Assembly (NCBI GenBank): GCA_015478945.1
Contig: JABUQX010113473.1
Span: 70,001 to 82,500 of the forward strand
Source of the DNA: Trachelipus rathkii
Lineage: Eukaryota > Arthropoda > Malacostraca > Isopoda > Trachelipodidae
DNA length: 12,500 nt
Reading direction: 5' to 3'
Position numbers and translations under genes: made by a program. Positions 8,816 through 12,500 of this stretch are shown here, in pieces (positions within the stretch are counted from its first letter, which is position 1; every line of letters begins with the position of its first letter). A model generated the notes under the pieces. It saw only the letters and a list, made by a program, of their open reading frames with translations, was not told where the DNA came from and ran no database searches.

Positions 8816-8884
8816 CTAACTGGCTAACGCTAACTAACGCTAACCTAACGCTAAAGCCCCTAAAGCCTAACCTAACGCTAAACT
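8816..8884 (+). repeat. Degenerate CTAA/CCTAA telomere-like tandem patch
   Basis: CTAA occurs 11 times in 67 bases, at 8816, 8824, 8830, 8834, 8840, 8845, 8851, 8860, 8867, 8872 and 8878, with spacings of 4-9 bases. Four are CCTAA (8844, 8859, 8866, 8871), the C-strand form of the TTAGG repeat typical of insect telomeres, and others are CTAACG variants. No two adjacent CCTAA units are perfectly in tandem beyond CCTAACCTAA. It may be a decayed interstitial telomeric repeat or an unrelated cryptic microsatellite. Confidence 0.55.
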
Positions 8885-9227
8885 CCCCTATAACCACTGT
8901 TGTTGGTACCTACCGGCCCTTTTTCCCCTGTCTACCCATGGTTTCCTGTCGACCATTTTGAGCCTAGTCCCTCGTTATAAGTCAAGTGAGCTAAAAGGCC
9001 ATGAAGCGCCTCGTGATGCTCTGTCCATCCCTATAAATATACACAAGAAGACAGTTGATAAGCCGCTAGTTTTTTTTAAGCCCGTATTCACCAAAAATAC
9101 CTTTTTGGAAAATTATCCGTCCCAACATTACATTTAAAATGTTTGGAATCTCTCACGCGGGTCTCCATAGAACTTTTTTGATCTCGTATCCTAAACGAAA
9201 CTAATTATAGATTTGTACCCTTATAGG
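8885..9227. other. Unique sequence with a small hairpin
   Basis: A segment of moderate GC content (8900-9010) followed by AT-rich sequence. CCAAAAA/TTTTTGG at 9091-9108 is a perfect 7-bp stem with a four-base loop. A TATAAATA word lies near 9032, but nothing downstream supports a promoter. No gene is visible. Confidence 0.4.
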
Positions 9228-9388
9228 CATAATCATAAATATAAATATAATGTGCACATATAGATAGAATATAGAATATAGAATATACAATATAATATAT
9301 ATTATATACATAAATATAATATAATATAGTATATATGTAGTCAAATAATATAAAATAATAAATATAAATAAATCATAGTATAATAAAA
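9228..9388. repeat. AT-rich low-complexity block with ATAGAAT repeats
   Basis: Contains short tandem copies of AGAATAT near 9262-9286, then irregular TA and ATAA runs. It overlaps the tail of the minus-strand frame at 9373. Confidence 0.7.
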
Positions 9389-9589
9389 GACAACGGCGAA
9401 CATTGAGAGCACCTCACATCCCAACGGTGGATAGGCACGATTGAGTAAATCTCGTCAAGGATAGCGGGTGACGTGACTTCTTTGGCGGTAATCCCCTTCC
9501 TCATAGTAACTCCCAAAATTTTGGGTAACCCATCTGGGGTACGTCGCCGTACCCCCACTTTGCGGAGACCACTGCTGAGTCTAGACGTA
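9373..9589 (-). other. Candidate minus-strand terminal exon, unrecognised product
   Basis: The minus-strand frame runs open from 9714 to a TGA at 9375-9373 (113 codons). The part below 9590 looks the more credible: it starts just after TTTAATCCTATTTAG on the minus strand, a pyrimidine-rich acceptor-like site, and its roughly 71 codons have balanced composition, with segments such as GLPKILGVTMRKG and SPAILDEIYSIVPIHRWDV. The portion above 9590 is AT-driven and includes the ATTGA repeat. I recognise no domain. The plus strand of the same DNA is rich in inverted repeats, so a structured non-coding or mobile-element origin is equally possible. No AATAAA was seen shortly after the stop. Confidence 0.2.
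9512..9555. repeat. Cluster of three inverted repeats
   Basis: Within 44 bases lie CCCAAAATTTTGGG (9512-9525, perfect palindrome), TGGGT-A-ACCCA (9522-9532, overlapping it) and GGGGTACG/CGTACCCC (9536-9555, 8-bp stem, loop TCGC). Either strand could fold strongly here. The cluster lies inside the minus-strand frame. Confidence 0.6.
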
Positions 9590-9655
9590 CTAAATAGGAT
9601 TAAATAAAGCTTGCCTGTCGGAAAAGATTTTATCGATTTGGTGGAGATATTCGTT

Positions 9656-9680
9656 ATTGAATTGAATTGAACTGAATTAA
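9656..9680 (+). repeat. Short ATTGA pentanucleotide repeat
   Basis: About five tandem copies of ATTGA, one changed to ACTGA. It is short and imperfect. Confidence 0.7.
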
Positions 9681-9864
9681 TTACATATACTATACTATAC
9701 TCACCTACCTCCACCTACTATACCTCCACTTATATACGTCATATCTCTCACTACTACTATTACTAACTCGTATATACTACCTTATACCTAGCACTACTCC
9801 TACCTACCTCACACTATCCATATTACTACTTCAGTACTACTTTACATACTCACCTACCATCCAC
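9681..9864 (+). repeat. Nearly G-free cryptic repeat tract (TAC/ACC/CCT-rich)
   Basis: In 184 bases the plus strand has 64 C but only 4 G. It is built from irregular TACT, CTAC, CACC and TACCTACC words without a fixed period. No gene is visible. The extreme strand bias points to slippage-derived cryptic simple sequence rather than unique DNA. It runs on toward the CT tract at 9903. Confidence 0.75.
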
Positions 9865-9902
9865 GTCGGCGGACTACAGTACCTTTTACCTACGTGCGTT
9901 AT

Positions 9903-9963
9903 CCCTCTCTCTCTCTCTTCTCTCTGTGCGGTCTTCTCTCTCTCATCTCTCATCTCTCTCTCT
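9903..9963 (+). repeat. CT microsatellite, interrupted
   Basis: Two CT runs separated by GTGCGG. The tract joins directly to the TA block that follows. Read on the other strand this is TA followed by GA, the same order as at 4200 and 11800. Confidence 0.9.
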
Positions 9964-10116
9964 ATACTATATATATAATATATATTATTATATATAATAT
10001 ATATATTATAGTATATATATATATAATGTATATATATATATATATAATATATATATATCTATAATGATATACATATATATTATATATATATTATAATATA
10101 TATAGTAGATATATAT

Positions 10117-10147
<31 letters not shown>

Positions 10148-10222
10148 TATAATATATATCTATATTTATATATATATATATATTGTCGTAATATATATAT
10201 ATATATTATATATATATATATA
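9964..10222. repeat. Long TA-rich low-complexity block
   Basis: About 260 bases, almost all alternating TA, with several pure runs above 16 bases and rare interruptions such as ATTGTCGTAAT near 10183-10193. Confidence 0.9.
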
Positions 10223-10500
10223 CTTTTGATATATTCCTGCTAAAAAGTTTTTTATGTATTAAAACGTTTTCTTTGGTGTTCATGGTTAGCGATAATATTT
10301 ATAATGTTTTATAAATAATTTAAGATGATATTACAATTTAACTTTCATTAGTGTTAAGTATTTAAGTTTTTTTAAGTTATTTATTTTTTTATTAAATATT
10401 AATTTTATATAAAGTATTATTTATAATGTAATAGTATTTAAACATATTATTATAAACACTATTTATAAACAAATTTTGTACTGCAAATTCAGAATTCGGA
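10223..10500. other. AT-rich unique sequence
   Basis: No frame or element recognised. A 12-base word, TATTTATAATGT, occurs twice (10296-10307 and 10418-10429), which may be chance at this composition. Confidence 0.45.
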
Positions 10501-10627
10501 CACCGTCCGACGTTCCCCGCTATCCTATTTGAGCAGAGATGCCCCAGTAGTAGGGGGGCCATTTCGCTCGTGCCTGAACCACCTGACCAGCGATGAGCAC
10601 AATCGCTAAGTCAGGTTGATATTTTTT
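10501..10627. other. GC-richer segment with two adjacent hairpins and a T6 run
   Basis: GCCCC (10541-10545) and GGGGC (10555-10559) form a 5-bp stem. Further on, ACCTGAC (10581-10587) and AGCGAT (10589-10594) pair with ATCGCT (10602-10607) and GTCAGGT (10610-10616), making a 13-bp stem with one small internal loop and a seven-base apical loop. Six T follow at 10622-10627, a possible Pol III stop on the plus strand. The minus strand is also open here (segment GQVVQARAKWPPYYWGIS). A structured RNA, a retroelement piece or an eroded coding segment are all possible; I recognise none. Confidence 0.3.
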
Positions 10628-10644
10628 ACTCAGCTTAAGTATAA

Positions 10645-10706
10645 TTTTCTTTATTTTTTGTTTTTTTTTTTTATTTTTTTTTTTTTTTTTTTTGTTTTTT
10701 TTTTTA
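10645..10706 (+). repeat. T-rich tract with T20 and T11 runs
   Basis: Pure T runs lie at 10674-10693 (20) and 10695-10705 (11), with single A or G interruptions before them. On the minus strand this is an A-rich tract following the CpG-dense segment, as a retroposon poly-A tail would. The Lys-rich minus-strand frames across it are artefacts of this tract. Confidence 0.9.
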
Positions 10707-10729
10707 TGGGTAATAACCATGTTGAACTT

Positions 10730-10744
10730 GCGGCCGCCATTTTG
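10730..10744. promoter_or_regulatory. YY1/Pho-type site joined to a GCGGCCGC box
   Basis: GCGGCCGCCATTTTG contains GCCGCCATTTTG, whose reverse complement, CAAAATGGCGGC, matches the long YY1 (fly Pho) recognition consensus. Such sites usually lie near transcription starts in animals. It sits at the left edge of the CpG-dense segment. The match is seen in the sequence; binding is inference. Confidence 0.45.
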
Positions 10745-10940
10745 ATTTTATAAGCGTTTTGGTTAATCATGCGTCGGATGAATCGCAATTCATCGAGAGT
10801 CGGCGTTCGTCGCGTTAATCGTGCGCAGTCACTCGTCGGTTGTCCGCGTTTAATCGTCTTCGCCATGTCGGCGCTTTTTACAGTTCTCGCGGAGTGCCCG
10901 TCGCATTCGTAGCAAAAGACTCACGCACAAGAACCGCTAA
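10730..10940. promoter_or_regulatory. CpG-dense segment: candidate promoter or first exon
   Basis: I count about 29 CpG in roughly 208 bases, far above the rest of the window. Two overlapping frames look coding-like. On the plus strand, ATG at 10769 with A at -3 gives 47 codons to a TAG at 10910-10912 (MRRMNRNSSRVGV...), followed by a donor-like GTAAGC at 10941. On the minus strand, ATG at 10866 in a strong context (purine at -3, G at +4) gives about 54 codons (MAKTIKRGQPTSD...) before running into the A-rich tract. Only one, or neither, can be real. A retroposed minus-strand copy with a poly-A tail is the main alternative. Confidence 0.35.
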
Positions 10941-11105
10941 GTAAGCAAAGGCCAATAGCTTAAGGTGGTACTTTCATACGTTGTATTTATATTATTTTAA
11001 CTTGAAACAACGAGAGTTCAAGGCAAGTATTATATTTTTACGAAAACACGCCGTTTTTTAAAGACTTTTAACAAATATTTTATTGATTCTTCTTAGATTT
11101 TAAAG
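10941..11105. other. AT-rich unique sequence
   Basis: A return to AT-rich composition immediately after the GTAAGC word, as an intron would show. No feature recognised. Confidence 0.4.
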
Positions 11106-11226
11106 AATATATACTATATATATATATATATATAGGTATATATATATATTATGATATATAATAGTATATTTATTTATATATTATATTTATGATATACTAT
11201 AATATTTATATATAGTATATATATAA
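11106..11226. repeat. TA-rich low-complexity block
   Basis: Alternating TA with a few G and TT interruptions. It joins directly to the CA microsatellite. Confidence 0.85.
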
Positions 11227-11265
11227 CACACACACAACAACACACACACACACACACACACACAA
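11227..11265 (+). repeat. CA microsatellite with a pure (CA)12 core
   Basis: CA repeat interrupted twice by CAA near 11235-11240, pure from 11241 to 11264. Degenerate CA/CCA words continue to about 11305, giving a compound TA-CA array. Confidence 0.95.
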
Positions 11266-11591
11266 GGCCACAGCACACGACAGCACCACACACCAGCAAA
11301 CCCACGTGTTTTCACGTTGATATGAAGACTTACGATTTTTCACCATCCCTCCCATCTGTGCTTAAACTTCCTTACCACCTCAAGCCTTTACGTCCTCACC
11401 GTTTCGCGTTCTATCCGTTCATAAATCAAAATAGTTAAGCCACCCGAAAGGGATACGAATACCGGGCACGCGTGGAGTTGCTGGACCCGATGCCATAACC
11501 TGATATTTTAAACCACGCCTCCAGCGGTACGTATTGTTTAAATATAAAATATTAGATTTCCAGGTTTTAATAAAAGCAAGTCCGGCGGTTT
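11266..11591. other. Unique island with a 38-codon frame
   Basis: Moderate-GC sequence between microsatellites. A plus-strand ATG at 11322 opens 38 codons to a TAA at 11436-11438; the peptide starts MKTYDFSPSLPSVLKLP, is Pro-rich and unrecognised. On the minus strand a 25-codon frame begins at 11503 (MASGPATPRVPGIRIPFGW). Both are too short to call. CACGTG lies at 11303-11308. Confidence 0.2.
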
Positions 11592-11672
11592 CCCATGTAA
11601 TAATTATAATAATTATTATAACAACTAATTATATAGTATATTATGAGTAATATATAGTATATAGTATTATAT

Positions 11673-11710
<38 letters not shown>

Positions 11711-11799
11711 ATATAGTTTAATAATTTATTCATACTTATTTATTATATATATATATCTATAGTATAATACTATATATATATATATATTATTATATATAT
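11592..11799. repeat. TA-rich low-complexity block
   Basis: AAT/ATT words at the left pass into alternating TA with pure runs near 11682-11706 and 11770-11786. It ends directly at the GA tract. Confidence 0.85.
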
Positions 11800-11890
11800 G
11801 AGAGAGAGAGAGGAGAGGAGGAGAGAGAGATGATGAAGAGAGCGAGAGAGGAGAGCGAGAAAGAGAAGGAGAGGAAAAGAAGAGGGGAGA

Positions 11891-11971
<81 letters not shown>
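11800..11971 (+). repeat. GA tract with a pure (GA)38 core
   Basis: GA-rich from 11800. It is interrupted by TGATGAAGAGAGCG near 11831-11843 and a C at 11856, then all purine from 11857 to 11971 (115 bases), with pure GA from 11895 to 11970 (76 bases). It is the longest uninterrupted microsatellite in the window and likely polymorphic. The minus-strand Ser-Leu frames across it are repeat translations. Confidence 0.97.
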
Positions 11972-11974
<3 letters not shown>

Positions 11975-12432
11975 CACGTGGTTGATCCAGCTATCACGTA
12001 GTTAATGCATTTACACTTTAGACGTGTTTGAGACATTGAAATTTTTTACTTGAATCATTTTTATTTGAATTTTAATTATTTTAACTATTTTTATTATTTG
12101 CATATTTTAATTATTTTTATTTTATTTTCTGTTATAACATCTCTCATCCTGAGAATCGCCACGTGAAACGAAATCTTTGAATTCGAATCGTAAAAGCACG
12201 TGGAAGACCATGCTGTCGTTGTTTATTCATTTTTATTTCCAAATTTTATTCATTTTTTATTTGAATTATTTTTATTCCTTTTTATTTATTTTATTGTATT
12301 TTTATTTTTTATAATTTTTTTTTTTGTTTTTAAAATTTTTTTATTTGCACAATTAGTTGTTTTCAGAAATGTCCAACTTTTTTTCTTTTCAAACGCTGAA
12401 TAAAATATTAAATGTGTCGCAACGAACCTTAT
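11972..12432. other. T-rich sequence with CACGTG palindromes
   Basis: Immediately after the GA tract lies the palindrome ACCACGTGGT (11973-11982). CACGTG recurs at 12160-12165 and 12197-12202. The rest is T-rich with ATTTTTATT words (12040-12120 and 12220-12350). The 67-codon plus-strand frame at 12200-12403 is Phe/Leu/Ile-rich because it translates this T-rich DNA; it is not taken as a gene. Confidence 0.45.
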
Positions 12433-12500
12433 CATATATATATATATATATGATATATAATATATATATATATTATATGTATATAGTAATAGTATATATA
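12433..12500. repeat. TA-rich block running off the right edge
   Basis: Alternating TA (pure from 12434 to 12451) with small interruptions, continuing to the end of the window. Confidence 0.85.

Noticed and set aside
8722..8961. Plus-strand frame of 79 codons
   Set aside because: Its middle third is a translation of the CTAA tandem patch (repeated Leu-Thr-Asn and Leu-Lys-Pro), so the openness is explained by the repeat.
9032..9060. TATAAATA as a TATA box
   Set aside because: TATA-like words are expected everywhere at this composition, and no start-site or coding signal follows.
10520..10720. Lys-rich minus-strand frame as a nuclear or basic protein
   Set aside because: The Lys run is the A-rich tract. 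Only the short segment beyond it is of interest and is described under the hairpin-rich segment.
11726..12036. Two minus-strand frames of 83 and 88 codons
   Set aside because: They are almost entirely Ser-Leu alternation from translating the GA/CT microsatellite, with an Ile/Tyr tail from TA repeat.
12200..12403. Plus-strand frame of 67 codons resembling a membrane segment
   Set aside because: The Phe/Leu/Ile richness comes from T-rich low-complexity DNA, not from a recognisable membrane protein.
1..12500. CRISPR array, prokaryotic operon, prophage or integron
   Set aside because: There are no regularly spaced direct repeats with unique spacers, no ribosome-binding-site-led gene clusters, and the microsatellite-rich, stop-rich DNA is eukaryotic in character.

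Overview
The window looks like AT-rich nuclear DNA from a eukaryote, most likely an invertebrate animal. This is inferred from composition, long dinucleotide microsatellites, splice-site-like signals, an isolated CpG-dense segment and an interstitial CCTAA-like patch; no marker gene confirms it. I see no bacterial gene layout, rRNA, convincing tRNA, CRISPR array or intact transposon. No long open reading frame exists: every frame is closed within about 115 codons, and the longest frames are mostly made of microsatellite or homopolymer sequence. The region is best read as intergenic or intronic.

Layout. Positions 1-108 are a small GC-richer patch. Positions 109-2763 are unique AT-rich sequence with short TA patches and many scattered CTCTCAC/GTGAGAG words; it holds a pyrimidine tract with two tandem acceptor-like sites (481-629) and a GTGAGT cluster (1604-1624). 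Positions 2764-4890 are a mosaic: long TA-rich blocks separated by short islands of ordinary sequence, two of which (3589-3623 and 3903-3941) are diverged copies of one another. Positions 4891-8815 are mostly unique, with a GA tract at 7065-7160 and an ATT-rich stretch at 7371-7462. Positions 8816-8884 form a degenerate CTAA/CCTAA patch. Positions 9373-9589 hold the longest minus-strand frame with balanced composition and several inverted repeats, followed by a nearly G-free tract (9681-9864), a CT tract and a 260-base TA block. Positions 10501-10940 hold a hairpin-rich segment, a T-rich tract, and a CpG-dense segment with a GCCGCCATTTTG (YY1/Pho-type) site: the best promoter or first-exon candidate here. 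The right end returns to TA, CA and GA microsatellites, including a pure (GA)38, and T-rich DNA.

Genes. Three short plus-strand segments (613-693, 5585-5692, 8494-8578) and one minus-strand segment (9589-9373) are open and sit next to acceptor and/or donor-like dinucleotides. I list them as candidate exons at low confidence. I recognise none of the peptides and cannot show that the segments belong to one transcript.
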